From Pseudomonadota bacterium (GTDB lineage Bacteria > Pseudomonadota > Alphaproteobacteria > Micropepsales > Micropepsaceae), in contig JACQDN010000020.1 in the NCBI GenBank assembly GCA_016201105.1, positions 1 to 64,000 of the forward strand: DNA of 64,000 nt, read 5' to 3'. The notes beneath the pieces were generated by a model that saw only the letters and a list, made by a program, of their open reading frames with translations, had not been told where the DNA came from and ran no database searches. Below, one piece after another: positions 44,642 through 54,390 of the stretch. Within the stretch, counting starts at the first letter, position 1, and every line of letters starts with the position of its first letter. A program made the translations under genes and the position numbers.

Positions 44642-46115
44642 GTGATTTGTTTCGAGAAAATCAATTCCGTGACGTTCTATCCGAACATCCTGCAGAAGGC
44701 CAAGCAATTCCTGTCGTCCTACCCACGGCCGGCGAGGGTCCTGCTTGGCGCGCTGCTGGCGATCAAGCTTGTTGCAACACTGTTCAACGCCGTCGTTTAC
44801 GATCCGGCGCGGCAATACGATCCGGGCATGCATTTTCCCGCTCTGTCGAGCTGCGGATTCTACACATCGATAAGGAGTTACAACCCGCCGCTTTATCACT
44901 TGCTCTCCTGTCCCGTCGTGATTGGCGCACATATCGCCTGGCTGCCGGACCGGCTTCGGGAATTCCGCTCCACGCCGGCGGGGCGCGTGAGCACGGGCTT
45001 TGCCGTCGAAGTCAAAGCCTTTGCCAAATTTGAATCGCAAACCCTGCAGCGCGATCTTGTTCCGTTTGTGAATTCAGGACCCGTTGCGATGGCGCGCGCC
45101 TGGAACTTCGTCTTCCTTGCAGCGTTCTATGCATTGGCGTGCTTTTTCCTGTTTCCCGCCTTTTTGAGCGATTGGAGGGCGTGCACATTCCTCTCCATTC
45201 TCTTGCTGGCGCTTCCCGGCTATCAGCGCATGGCCGTGATGGTGAACCCTGAAAACCTCTTGATTGACACGGCCGCTGGCAATCGTGCCGGTGGCGGTCT
45301 ATTCGGCCTATGTTTTCTTCAAACCGGCACTCCAAACCCGTGCCGCCAACTGGCAGGGTTGGCTGCGGCACGCGCAAAAATACCTGCTGTTATTTGCCGC
45401 CATCGCCGTTGTGGGCTCGGCGTGGTGGATTTATCGCGTTGCGATGCTGGGGCCCGATCAGGCTTTCCGATCCGCTCCCGCATCTTACCTCGACAAATAC
45501 GCCGCACGCAGCCATTCGTTCGACTTTGTAGGCTTCTACACCAACACGTATTTCTCCGATCTGTTTGAAACTCCGAACCGCAATATCGCCGCCGGCGATC
45601 CGCCTTGCGTTCAGAACAATCACACTTGTTCGGGCAAGAACGATTCCTTCCTCACCCTTCTCTTTTCCGACACCTTCGGCGAACACTGGCTGTTTGTGTC
45701 CGGTCCGCCGAAGACAGACGAAAAAATTCTGCTCAAACGCGTTTCGCTCGGGTTTGGTGCGGTCCTCTCGCCGATAGCGATCGTTCTTTTCTCAATTGGG
45801 ATGTGGCGCGCGGCGCGAAGCCGCGCAGTTTCCGGTATCCTTGCAAACGCAAGAATGGAAAGACTGGAATGGATTACGGCCGCGCTGATCGGCGTAGGCG
45901 GCTTTGCGGCGTTCATGATCTGGCAGGCGAGCGCGGGACTCGAACCCGGCAAAAACAGCTCGATCAAATTCACCTATTTCGCTTTTGCCGTTCCGTTCCT
46001 GCTGATCTACGTGGGGCGCGGGTTTCCCAAAGCCATGTGGCTCGCGCAATCGCTTATCGTTCTGGCAATTCTAGGATATGCGGCGTTTCTGCCGATCGCT
46101 ATCTTCTGGATCTGA
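44642..46115 (+). pseudogene. Membrane glycosyltransferase (GT39/GT83-like) with frameshift and probable internal deletion
   Basis: Two overlapping frames together read as one multi-helix protein. The first (from GTG 44642 or 44669) carries LLGALLAIKLVATLFNAVVY and NPPLYHLLSCPVVIGAH and ends its good sequence at NPENLLI near 45263. The second resumes at TRPLAIVPVAVYSAYVFF near 45266 and continues to 46115 with a further set of helices and a C-terminal 'FLLIYVGRGFPKAMWLAQS'. In related proteins about 50-100 residues separate these parts, so a deletion with frame change is likely. Convergent with the Wzy gene. The product is probably non-functional. Confidence 0.7.
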
Positions 46116-46118
46116 GCG

Positions 46119-47498
46119 TCAGCTCAAAGAGGTTGCGCCGGGGCCTCGCAACCGCTCGCGTTCTCTCAGCGCGTTGCGTTCGGCGCTGAACATCATGCCA
46201 AAGGCGACGCCGAGAAGAACACATTGCGTAGCATCGGTCTGCATCAGGCCGCCGGAATGTGTCCATCCGTCGGAGAGGACAATCGTCATGACGCCGAAAG
46301 CGGCCAAACTGGTAGTGCGCAGAATCGGATCCATCGAACCTGTGTAACGCCACACCAGCGAAAGCGCCCCCAGAATAACCGCCAAGTACGGTATCGTTCC
46401 AACAAGACCGAAATCCGTAAAAATCCGAAAGAGTACCGAATGCACGGGATATTCGCCCGGACCGATCTTCATGGGAGCACCGAAGATCGGCGAATTCCAC
46501 AGTACGCTCCAAGTGTAGATCGCTTGTTTGGTGCGAGAGATATTTTCCGAATCGAACGGATCGGACGACAGCAAGCGACTCACCAGCGGCGATTCGCTGG
46601 CACTGAGTATTACCGCTGCCACACCAAACAAAATGAGCACCACGAGGGTGCGACTGAAGCGGTGCTCTCTGGCGGTGCGCCACCAAATGGCCAATACCGT
46701 GGCGCCGATGCCGAGAACCGTCGACCGAGAAAATGTCAGCACCATGCCGATAGTGCCAAAGAAGGCACCCGCCAGAATAAACAACCGGTTATAACGCATC
46801 TTCAAAGCCACGAATTTTCCGCCTGCCAGAGAAAAGACCACGAGCAATGCGGCCAACATGCCTTGCATGGGATTGAACTTGTGCACGAAGTGCAGCGTTC
46901 CGCGCGCGCGGATCATGTCCTTGATGGCATCGTAGGGATTGTTGGATTGAGCATCGTCACCAGAACTGCCCCCAATACTGTAGAATAGGTCAGGCAAAGC
47001 GCGGGCCCAGGACATCTGCAACACCTGCCCGATACAAACGATTCCTTGAAATATCGCGATTGCCGCAATGAGATATAGGATTTGGCGAGGCGGCGTGGAA
47101 TAGGCCAGAGTTGCGGCAACAAGCAGTGCGGCAAGCTGCATGCCCGTAAACACAACTCTGCGGCCGGCAAAACCTGCAAACGTGCCCCACGAAAAGAGAA
47201 AAATGGCGACGACTGCTATATAGAATATCCACGGTACGATCATCCGCCACTCAAGCTTGTGAAACAGGACCGCGAAATCGTCGGTGAGGGATGGAAAGTG
47301 CGCAATCATCGCCAGACCGACAAGTGGCAGCAGCAGCCAGAGCGGTACCGGACCGATCCACATCGAGTCGAACATCGTGACATAGACGATCATCGCCGCG
47401 AGAAGACCGAAGCGCAGCGGCGCCAGCGCGTCTCCGGCCGACGAGGGTCGGGTGAGTAGCCTTGTTGTCTGCTGAGCCTCGGACAAAAAAAGCTCCAT
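46119..47498 (-). CDS. O-antigen ligase/polymerase family membrane protein (Wzy/WaaL-like)
   Basis: The 459-residue protein has about ten or more hydrophobic helices and a large periplasmic loop between residues about 150 and 220. The O-antigen ligase domain signature 'TFSRSTVLGIGATVLAIWW' lies near residue 250 and 'IFTDFGLVGTIPYLAVIL' near the end. WaaL joins O-antigen to lipid A-core and Wzy polymerises units; the family alone does not tell which. It lies just downstream of GT9 on the same strand. Both GT9/heptose genes upstream and WecB nearby fit an LPS island. Confidence 0.82.
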   Translation of the reverse strand: MELFLSEAQQTTRLLTRPSSAGDALAPLRFGLLAAMIVYVTMFDSMWIGPVPLWLLLPLVGLAMIAHFPSLTDDFAVLFHKLEWRMIVPWIFYIAVVAIFLFSWGTFAGFAGRRVVFTGMQLAALLVAATLAYSTPPRQILYLIAAIAIFQGIVCIGQVLQMSWARALPDLFYSIGGSSGDDAQSNNPYDAIKDMIRARGTLHFVHKFNPMQGMLAALLVVFSLAGGKFVALKMRYNRLFILAGAFFGTIGMVLTFSRSTVLGIGATVLAIWWRTAREHRFSRTLVVLILFGVAAVILSASESPLVSRLLSSDPFDSENISRTKQAIYTWSVLWNSPIFGAPMKIGPGEYPVHSVLFRIFTDFGLVGTIPYLAVILGALSLVWRYTGSMDPILRTTSLAAFGVMTIVLSDGWTHSGGLMQTDATQCVLLGVAFGMMFSAERNALRERERLRGPGATSLS

Positions 47499-47578
47499 AT
47501 CTGAACGGTTGGTTTTATTAGAAATTGTGCATGGAGGACAAGCGTTTCCGGGTCAGAATGCTGCCGGCGCCGCGCTGC

Positions 47579-48676
47579 TCAATCTACAATAGCGGCACTT
47601 GGAGCCGTGGCTTGAGTCGATTTGATCTTGCGTGGAAAAGGTCCGTAGCAGCCGCTCAAAGAATCGATCACTGCAGACTGGACGCGCGCGACATCGATCA
47701 TGGTCATGCAAATTGGGTTTCCGCAACCAGCGGTGAATTGCGGCCGATAGCATGGCGAACAGGCGAGACCCAGACGCACGATCACCGCCTTGTCGGAATA
47801 AGGGCCCGTGATCGAGGGATTTGTGGGACCATAAATTCCCACGACCGGCCGGCCCAGCAGTGTCGCCAGATGCATGGAACCCGAACATCCGGAGACAACG
47901 CATTCCGCCTGGCGAATTATGGCGAGGGAATCCTCAACGCGAGGCGGTGCAAGAATCTCGCAACGCGGATGCGAACCTATGCCGTTCGCGATTTCCTGCA
48001 GCAAGGCCTGTTCGTGGATCCCGCCGAAGATTCCGATTCTGATATCGTGGAATTGTGTAAGAAGACGCGTCGCCAGTTCCGCAAAGGATTTCGCGGGCCA
48101 ACGCTTGTGGGTCTCCAGAATTTGCGATCCCGGCGACAGAAGAACCAATCTTTCGCCCGATGTGGCTTCGGCACGGGCAACCGGCTTGAGGGTTGGATAT
48201 GTCAACTCTCCGTTCGGCGGCAGACAGCCGGCAAGGTCCGCGAAACGAGCAAAATAAGAAGTCTTATGCTCGCCTTCGGGCCAAGCATGGCCCACGGAAA
48301 ATCCCAACCTGCGCCACTTTCCCTCCTGTCCGATCGACAGGCGCGCACCGATGAGCCGCGCAAACAGACTGGCAAACAAGCTGTCAGGCATCACGCCCGC
48401 GATGAACACGTCGGGATTTGTTCCGCGCAGTTTCAACGCCACGCCGGAAACACGGAATATGCCCCTGAACGAGCGATCTATGCCAACCGTCAAAATCTCC
48501 GGCGAATGCCGCCACTGGAACAGACGAAGGAAGTTCTCCTCAAGAGCCGATTTGGTGACGATGATGAGTCTACCCTCAACCGGAAGGGCGCGGTCGATCC
48601 TATCGAGCAACGGCAACGTCATGACGATGTCGCCGAGGCCATTGTGCGACATGACGATGACGGTCGGCGCCTTCAT
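47579..48676 (-). CDS. Glycosyltransferase family 9 (heptosyltransferase-like)
   Basis: From ATG 48676 the product is 365 residues. Landmarks are VIVMSHNGLGDIVMTLPLLD at the N-terminus, VLLSPGSQILETHKRWPAKSFAEL (the donor-binding region) and CVVSGCSGSMHLATLLGRPVVGIYGPT. GT9 enzymes such as WaaC/WaaF add heptose from ADP-heptose to the LPS core. The heptose-biosynthesis genes upstream in the same transcriptional direction support that donor. The four-base ATGA overlap with the upstream GT4 (48673-48676) indicates coupling. Confidence 0.88.
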   Translation of the reverse strand: MKAPTVIVMSHNGLGDIVMTLPLLDRIDRALPVEGRLIIVTKSALEENFLRLFQWRHSPEILTVGIDRSFRGIFRVSGVALKLRGTNPDVFIAGVMPDSLFASLFARLIGARLSIGQEGKWRRLGFSVGHAWPEGEHKTSYFARFADLAGCLPPNGELTYPTLKPVARAEATSGERLVLLSPGSQILETHKRWPAKSFAELATRLLTQFHDIRIGIFGGIHEQALLQEIANGIGSHPRCEILAPPRVEDSLAIIRQAECVVSGCSGSMHLATLLGRPVVGIYGPTNPSITGPYSDKAVIVRLGLACSPCYRPQFTAGCGNPICMTMIDVARVQSAVIDSLSGCYGPFPRKIKSTQATAPSAAIVD

Positions 48677-49863
48677 TGCGGAGACACCTTCAGTGCAAAT
48701 TTCGGCCAGCGGACAAATACCTTGTCGAGCATCCGCCGGGTCGCAGCCTCCACCGTCTGTTCCCGCGCGAACTCGACGGCCCTGAGCTGACATCCGGTGC
48801 GTAGCCTGGTGTCATCCCTCATACGGCCGAGCGCGGAGACCAACCCGTCAACGTCGCCGGAGGCGAAAAGCAGACCTCGCTTCTCGTGCTTCACCGCCGT
48901 GGGAACACCGCTTACCGCCGACGCAACGACGGGAGTGCCGCGCGCCATCGCCTCCAGCAATACTTTGGGTGTGCCCTCGCTGACGCTGGACAGCACGAAA
49001 ACATCGGCCGCGTCATACGGCTTCCAAAGTTCGACGCCGTGCGCGAGCTGTCCGGCAAATGTCACCCATTGCTCAAGATTCAACTTCTTGGCCATCAGAC
49101 GCAATTCGGCTTCCTGCGGACCGGAGCCGACCACAACGAGCCGCCAGTCGTCCGCATTTTCGTTCAGACGTGCCAGGGCTTGCAACAACAGCGCCTGGTT
49201 CTTCACGCTGTTGAGGCGTCCAACGTTCAGGATTGTATAGGGCGCGCGCTCGAACCTGGGCCGCGGCGCAACGACATCGCCGACGTGATGTGCGCTCGAG
49301 AGAACGAGTTCGCAATCGCTGGATTTACCATGCTTGGCGTAGCAGCTGTCGCCTTGCGCGAACACCATCTGTCCGCGGCAAACGCGGCGCTCGAACCAGT
49401 CGTAGACCAGAAGATGCGCCCGCAGCAATGCACCGAGACCGAACTTGCTTGTCAGCGGGATAGTTCGCGCGAGAACCTGCCAGTCATCGATGATTTGATG
49501 AAAGCACGCCACGCCATACATCCTCGCGACGACGGCGCCAACGATACCGGTATAGTCCGGCAGTCGCGCGTGAACGACGTCCATCTTTGAGATCGCGCCG
49601 AGCGAACGCCAGAACACTATGGGAATTGTGACCAGCGCACCCAATTCCGAGGACACGACCGGCAGAGGCACGATTTCGAGATTGCCGCCGGGAACGGCAT
49701 AGCAACCCGGCGGCGGCGCGGAACGCCGCACATGGGCAACAAGCACGACCTTGTCGAAATATTTGCGGATTTCGGCAAGATAGTCCCCGAACCCGCCATA
49801 AGTGAAATACCTGCCGTCATGCAGATAGAATACTTTGACGGTGAAGATGCCGAGCGTGGTCAT
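48673..49863 (-). CDS. Glycosyltransferase family 4
   Basis: From ATG 49863 the product is 396 residues. The N-domain opens KVFYLHDGRYFTYGGFGDYL. The C-domain holds PYTILNVGRLNSVKNQALLL, GSGPQEAELRLMAK and the GT4 donor site SEGTPKVLLEAMARGTPVVA with ExxxxxxxE-like spacing. These GT-B enzymes transfer sugars from nucleotide donors to core or O-antigen chains. It overlaps neighbours by four bases on both sides, as expected for a tightly coupled operon. The acceptor is unknown. Confidence 0.9.
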   Translation of the reverse strand: MTTLGIFTVKVFYLHDGRYFTYGGFGDYLAEIRKYFDKVVLVAHVRRSAPPPGCYAVPGGNLEIVPLPVVSSELGALVTIPIVFWRSLGAISKMDVVHARLPDYTGIVGAVVARMYGVACFHQIIDDWQVLARTIPLTSKFGLGALLRAHLLVYDWFERRVCRGQMVFAQGDSCYAKHGKSSDCELVLSSAHHVGDVVAPRPRFERAPYTILNVGRLNSVKNQALLLQALARLNENADDWRLVVVGSGPQEAELRLMAKKLNLEQWVTFAGQLAHGVELWKPYDAADVFVLSSVSEGTPKVLLEAMARGTPVVASAVSGVPTAVKHEKRGLLFASGDVDGLVSALGRMRDDTRLRTGCQLRAVEFAREQTVEAATRRMLDKVFVRWPKFALKVSPQ

Positions 49864-51047
49864 GAACGGGCGGCAAGGCGCGGGCGGATAGATGTACCTT
49901 TCTCGTCCGCCACGTCCCGATAACAAGCGGCATATTCCGCAAGCATGCGGGCTTCGCCAAATCGTTCTTCCGCGATCCGGCGGGCATTCTCTCCCATCGA
50001 CGCCCGGAGGCGGGGACTACGGATCAACGCCGTGCAGTGCGCCACCATGGCGCCGAGATCGTGAGCCGCGACGATGTAGCCGTTGCGCCCATCCTCGATC
50101 TGTTCGGCGATCCCGCCAACCGAAGTTGCGACAATCGGCAGTCCGCTCGCCATCGCCTCGATCACGGCCACCGACAATCCTTCGCGCAAAGTCGTGAACA
50201 GAAAAACATCCATCTCAGCGAGCACCGGCCTGACGTCGGCCCGATATCCGCAGAATTGGACGATATCCTTCAGCCCCTTTTTTCGCACGATCTCTTCGAG
50301 CGCAACGCGATCGCTGCCCTCGCCCACAATCAACCCACGAACGTTCGATTTGTCCGCCGCGAGGCGGCGGATCACCTCTATGAAGTCCGGCCAACCTTTG
50401 TAATCCAGCAGATGTCCGATCATGCCGATGACCACCGGCGGGTTGGGCGAACTTCCGTTGCTGTTCGAAGGAGCTTTGACGGAAAAGCGGCCGAGATCGA
50501 CCCCGTTGTGAATGAGCTTCAGGCGCCGCCCCCTCAAAGTCGTGTGCTTCTGCAAACGATCGAAGCCGTCCTTGCTGACCGCAACATAGCGAGTTGCCTG
50601 CGTCGCCGTTACCCAACGATCGATCAGACCGTAGACCAAACGCCGCAACGGCGAGCGGCTGATCTCGTCTTCGATCATCACCGGACGGGTAACAACCGAA
50701 GATATTCCTGCCATACGCGCCGCCATAACAGCCAGCAGATCGAGCGATGGAGGTCCTTGCGTATGGATCACTTGCGCGCCACGCGCTCTTGCGAGCCTGG
50801 CGATCTTCGCCGGCGCCGTCACGTCGAACTTGCCTGCGATTTCGAAATCGACGATTTCCACGCCGGAATCGACGAACTCCTGCCACAGCTTGCCGCGCCT
50901 GGGATATCCAATCACGGCCTTGATGTCGTGGCTTCGCCACCGCCCGGCCAGATTTGCGGTGCGCCGTTCCGGGCCGGATACGCCGCCCGGTGTCGTCCCT
51001 TTGGGCGACGGCGGCGGCATCAGCTGGAGGACGACCAACATCAACAA
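49860..51047 (-). CDS. Glycosyltransferase family 4
   Basis: The 395-residue GT-B enzyme has a glycine-rich N-loop (PGGVSGPERRTANLAGRW) and the conserved IHNGVDLGRF. The donor domain contains PPVVIGMIGHLLDYKGWPDF, VGEGSDRVALEEIV and REGLSVAVIEAMASGLPIVA (EGLSVAVIEAMASG motif with the retaining-enzyme Glu pair). The 'MPPPSPKGTTPGGVSG' start is typical of the family. It is co-transcribed with the next GT4 and the GT9. Function as a retaining transferase in LPS or EPS assembly is inferred from context. Confidence 0.9.
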   Translation of the reverse strand: MLMLVVLQLMPPPSPKGTTPGGVSGPERRTANLAGRWRSHDIKAVIGYPRRGKLWQEFVDSGVEIVDFEIAGKFDVTAPAKIARLARARGAQVIHTQGPPSLDLLAVMAARMAGISSVVTRPVMIEDEISRSPLRRLVYGLIDRWVTATQATRYVAVSKDGFDRLQKHTTLRGRRLKLIHNGVDLGRFSVKAPSNSNGSSPNPPVVIGMIGHLLDYKGWPDFIEVIRRLAADKSNVRGLIVGEGSDRVALEEIVRKKGLKDIVQFCGYRADVRPVLAEMDVFLFTTLREGLSVAVIEAMASGLPIVATSVGGIAEQIEDGRNGYIVAAHDLGAMVAHCTALIRSPRLRASMGENARRIAEERFGEARMLAEYAACYRDVADEKGTSIRPRLAARS

Positions 51048-51056
51048 TACATGTCG

Positions 51057-51881
51057 TTAAGTTCGACCCGAGATCGCAAAGAACTCCGACGCGCGATCCG
51101 TGGGGAAGAAGAGAAAATTGTTGATGTAGGCAATCGAATCGGAATCCCGCACCGACGACAATTGGTCCCGTTCCAGGGAAAACTCCGAGATGGGAGTCAG
51201 CGCCCGCCCGCGAAAGAAGGCGCCGCCATATCCGTAGGATTCTTCGATCATCGAAAACGTCTCTAATATCGGCTCGGCACAATGGCGCTGTTCAATTTCC
51301 ACGTATAGAAGCGGGCGCGTTCGCTCCAAGAGACGCCGAGCGCCGCGAAGCACAGCGCGCTCATGGCCCTCACAATCGATCTTTATGAAACAAACATCGT
51401 CCGTCAAACTGTCGAGCACCGTCTTTTCGACCGAGAACTGCTCGACTTCGTCGAAGGACCGAACCGCGCTTTGCTCCAAGCTGCCCCTCGCCAAAGAAGA
51501 ACCGGCCGCGCGAACCGGCACAAACAGTGAGACGCGCCCCTCCGCGCTGTCGGACGCCGCCTTTTCCAAAATCTGATACTGGGGGTGGTTGCAGGCACGA
51601 AGAAACCTCGCAGCAACCGGGTTGGGCTCAATACAAATGACCTTGGCGACATGAGACGACAAATGCCAGGCAAACCCACCCAAATTTGCACCAACGTCCA
51701 CGGCTACTCGATGCTTCGAGCATATCTCTGGAAGCATCTCGATCAGGGGCTTGTCCCGAGTGGCTACCAGCGAGGCGACCGTTCGTTCAACCGCCCTGGG
51801 AAAATAACGCCCAGACAACAGCGCCGTCTTGATCGACAGTCGCATCTTCGGCGAAAGGCTGTCCCAGACGGAAAGCAACAT
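51057..51881 (-). CDS. FkbM family methyltransferase
   Basis: The 274-residue product has the FkbM SAM-binding core VAVDVGANLGGFAWHLSSHV (residues about 60-80), VICIEPNPVAARFLRAC and the later CFIKIDCEGHERAVLRGARRL, the landmarks of the family. It would methylate a hydroxyl, probably of a sugar in this island. No signal peptide is seen. It sits 9 bp upstream of a GT4 and 48 bp after hldD in the same direction. The exact acceptor is unknown. A hydroxyl-O-methyl mark on the glycan is the most likely role. Confidence 0.88.
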   Translation of the reverse strand: MLLSVWDSLSPKMRLSIKTALLSGRYFPRAVERTVASLVATRDKPLIEMLPEICSKHRVAVDVGANLGGFAWHLSSHVAKVICIEPNPVAARFLRACNHPQYQILEKAASDSAEGRVSLFVPVRAAGSSLARGSLEQSAVRSFDEVEQFSVEKTVLDSLTDDVCFIKIDCEGHERAVLRGARRLLERTRPLLYVEIEQRHCAEPILETFSMIEESYGYGGAFFRGRALTPISEFSLERDQLSSVRDSDSIAYINNFLFFPTDRASEFFAISGRT

Positions 51882-51929
51882 TGGATCGTGATCCTAGGCC
51901 TTAAGCAACGGCACGAATGCATCCAAGAA

Positions 51930-52910
51930 CTAGCGATACGGATCGCTGTTCGACAGGTATCGCTTTACATAGTCCGACACGCCGTCTTCCAGAGTCGTAA
52001 ACGCCTTGCTGTAGCCCGCCGCGCGGAGCTTGGTCATCCGTGCTTCGGTGAAATACTGATAGCGATGGCTGATTTCGGCCGGCTTCGGAACGAACTCGAT
52101 GCGCGGCGGCAGATTCAGTGCCCCGAAAAACGCGTTGGCAAGATCGAGCCAGCTGTGCGCGAGGCCGGTTCCGATGTTGAATAGCCCGCTGACCTTTGGA
52201 TTATCGAGCAACCAGAGAATCACGTCCACACAATCGCGGACGTAGATGAAATCGCGCTTCTGGCCGCCATCGGCGAAGTCGGGGCGTTCGCTCTTGAATA
52301 GCCTTATGCTTTCGCCGTCGCGGACTCGCGCAAAATTCTGCGCCACGACGCTGCGCATCATTCCCTTGTGGTACTCGTTGGGCCCATAAACATTGAAGAA
52401 CTTGAGACCGGCCCATTGCGGCGGCCGCGCCGCGCCCTCGGACACAAGGCGGGCAACGCGACGGTCGAAGACAAGCTTGCTCCAGCCATAAGCGTTCAAC
52501 GGCCGCAACTTTGCGAGATAGGCCCGGCTTTCGTCGTCGGTAAATCCTTGTTCACCGTCGCCGTAGGTCGCGGCGGATGACGCGTAGACGAATGGCGTCT
52601 TGGTTTGCGTGCACCATTGCCAGAGCGCCAATGTGGGGCGGATGTTCGCGGCCACGATGTGATCGACGTCTTTTTCCGTCGTCGAGCTGTTCGCCCCCAA
52701 GTGAATGACGGCATCGATCTTCGGGGCGCGTTTGAGCCAAGCGCAAAGCTCATCGGGCGCTACGAAATCCGCGATCTCATGCTTGGCGATGTTTTTCCAA
52801 CGCTCGTCCTGGCCGAAGCGGTCGCACACCGCAACTTCCGCACCCCGATCGGAAAGCGCTGCAACGAGGTTGGAACCGATAAAACCCACGCCGCCGGTGA
52901 CAAGAAACAT
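51930..52910 (-). CDS. hldD: ADP-L-glycero-D-manno-heptose 6-epimerase
   Basis: The 326-residue extended SDR starts MFLVTGGVGFIGSNLVAALS with a nucleotide site. Its heptose-epimerase features are CDRFGQDERWKNIAKHEIAD, YASSAATYGDG, the catalytic YGWSK and FFNVYGPNEYHKGMMRSVV. It converts ADP-D,D-heptose to ADP-L,D-heptose, the donor for the LPS inner core. It is one base from hldE and follows it on the minus strand. Length is close to E. coli HldD (310). Confidence 0.96.
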   Translation of the reverse strand: MFLVTGGVGFIGSNLVAALSDRGAEVAVCDRFGQDERWKNIAKHEIADFVAPDELCAWLKRAPKIDAVIHLGANSSTTEKDVDHIVAANIRPTLALWQWCTQTKTPFVYASSAATYGDGEQGFTDDESRAYLAKLRPLNAYGWSKLVFDRRVARLVSEGAARPPQWAGLKFFNVYGPNEYHKGMMRSVVAQNFARVRDGESIRLFKSERPDFADGGQKRDFIYVRDCVDVILWLLDNPKVSGLFNIGTGLAHSWLDLANAFFGALNLPPRIEFVPKPAEISHRYQYFTEARMTKLRAAGYSKAFTTLEDGVSDYVKRYLSNSDPYR

Positions 52911-52911
52911 C

Positions 52912-54381
52912 CTAGCGATTCCCCGAGCGGCCGAGCCGCGCTATGGTTTCGGTCGTGCTCTGCCCGGGTACGAGACTGACGAGAACGGTCTTGCCGCCGT
53001 AGGACGCTACAAACTCCGCGCCCACGACTTGATCGAGACGATAGTCCGATCCCTTGATCAAGGCATCCGGCCGGATGGCCTGAATGAGGCCTTCTGGCGT
53101 GTCCTCGGAAAAAACCATGACAAGATCGACCGCCGAAAGCGAAGCCAGCACCAAAGCGCGAGCGACTTCGTCCTGAATGGGCCGGCTTTCGCCCTTCAAC
53201 CGCTTCACCGAGGCATCGCTGTTCAATCCCACGATCAAGCGGTCGCAATGCGTGCGGGCCTGCGAGAGAAGCGAAACATGGCCTGGATGGATCAGATCGA
53301 AGCAACCATTGGTGAAGCCCACGCGCTCGCCGCGCAGACGCCAACCCTCCACCCACTTGAGCGCCTCGGAGGTCGAGACAATCTTGGCTTCGGCCGATTC
53401 GAGGCGCTGGCTATGAACGGCTGAAAGAAGTCCGTCATGGCTGACGGCGGACGTGCCCACGCTGGCGACCGCGATGCCGGCCGCGATGTTGGCCAGCTCG
53501 GCAGCCGCGGACAGAGTGCCACCGGCGGCAAGAGCCACAGCAAGCGTCGCCACGACCGTATCGCCCGCACCGGACACGTCGAAAACTTCCCGCGCACGGC
53601 CTCTGATATGAACGGGATCGGTCCCGCGCTCGCCGAGCGTCATCCCTCGCGAGCCACGGGTGACGATCGCAGCCCCCAGCCGGGGAACCGATTTCAGAAT
53701 AGCCGCCACGCATTGCGAAACCGCTTCGTCTTCGTCACCTCGGATTCCCGTTGCGGAAGCGGCTTCGTCGCGATTTGGCGTCACGACTGTTGCACCGTCA
53801 TAGCGCGCCAGATCGGAACTCTTGGGATCGACGATCACCGATTTTCCCGCCGCGCGCGCGGCCGCTATCGCGTGGGACACGACTGCGTCGGACACTGCGC
53901 CTTTGGCATAGTCGGAAAGCACCACGACGTCGGCATGCGTGAGGTGGGCGTCGATGGCCTTCAGCAGTCGATGGCTCGCATCGCTCGAAGGTCTGGTGTC
54001 TTCGACATCGGCCCGCATGATCTGCTGCCGGTCGGCGATATAGCGTGTCTTTTCCGTCGTCGGACGCGAGGAAATTCGGACGAGCTGCGCTTTCAGACCC
54101 GGCACCTGCGAGAGAAGCGCTTGAAGCTCGTCTCCCGCCCGGTCCTGGCCCGCCATGCCGATCAAAACGGCCTCGCCGCCGAGCGAGGCGATATTGCGCG
54201 CGACATTGCCGGCGCCGCCGGGCATTGCCACTTCGCGCTCCACGGTGAGAACCGGAATGGGCGCTTCGGGCGAAATGCGCTTTGCCTTGCCGTAAACAAA
54301 ACGATCCAGCATGACGTCGCCGATCACCAACACCTTGGCTTGGGCAAAGCGCGAAACGAGATCGTCGAGGTCAACACTCAC
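52912..54381 (-). CDS. hldE: Bifunctional heptose-7-phosphate kinase / heptose-1-phosphate adenylyltransferase
   Basis: The 489-residue protein joins two enzymes. The PfkB-type sugar kinase (residues about 1-320) has VLVIGDVMLDRFVYGKAKRI, AMPGGAGNVARNIASLGGEA and DVSGAGDTVVATLAVALAAG. The nucleotidyltransferase (from about 345) starts at GFTNGCFDLIHPGHVSLLSQ. It phosphorylates heptose-7-P and then attaches AMP. The step between, removal of the 7-phosphate by GmhB, has no gene here. gmhA lies 9 bp upstream and hldD one base downstream, so the three form one operon. Confidence 0.97.
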   Translation of the reverse strand: MSVDLDDLVSRFAQAKVLVIGDVMLDRFVYGKAKRISPEAPIPVLTVEREVAMPGGAGNVARNIASLGGEAVLIGMAGQDRAGDELQALLSQVPGLKAQLVRISSRPTTEKTRYIADRQQIMRADVEDTRPSSDASHRLLKAIDAHLTHADVVVLSDYAKGAVSDAVVSHAIAAARAAGKSVIVDPKSSDLARYDGATVVTPNRDEAASATGIRGDEDEAVSQCVAAILKSVPRLGAAIVTRGSRGMTLGERGTDPVHIRGRAREVFDVSGAGDTVVATLAVALAAGGTLSAAAELANIAAGIAVASVGTSAVSHDGLLSAVHSQRLESAEAKIVSTSEALKWVEGWRLRGERVGFTNGCFDLIHPGHVSLLSQARTHCDRLIVGLNSDASVKRLKGESRPIQDEVARALVLASLSAVDLVMVFSEDTPEGLIQAIRPDALIKGSDYRLDQVVGAEFVASYGGKTVLVSLVPGQSTTETIARLGRSGNR

Positions 54382-54390
54382 ATGCCGCTC

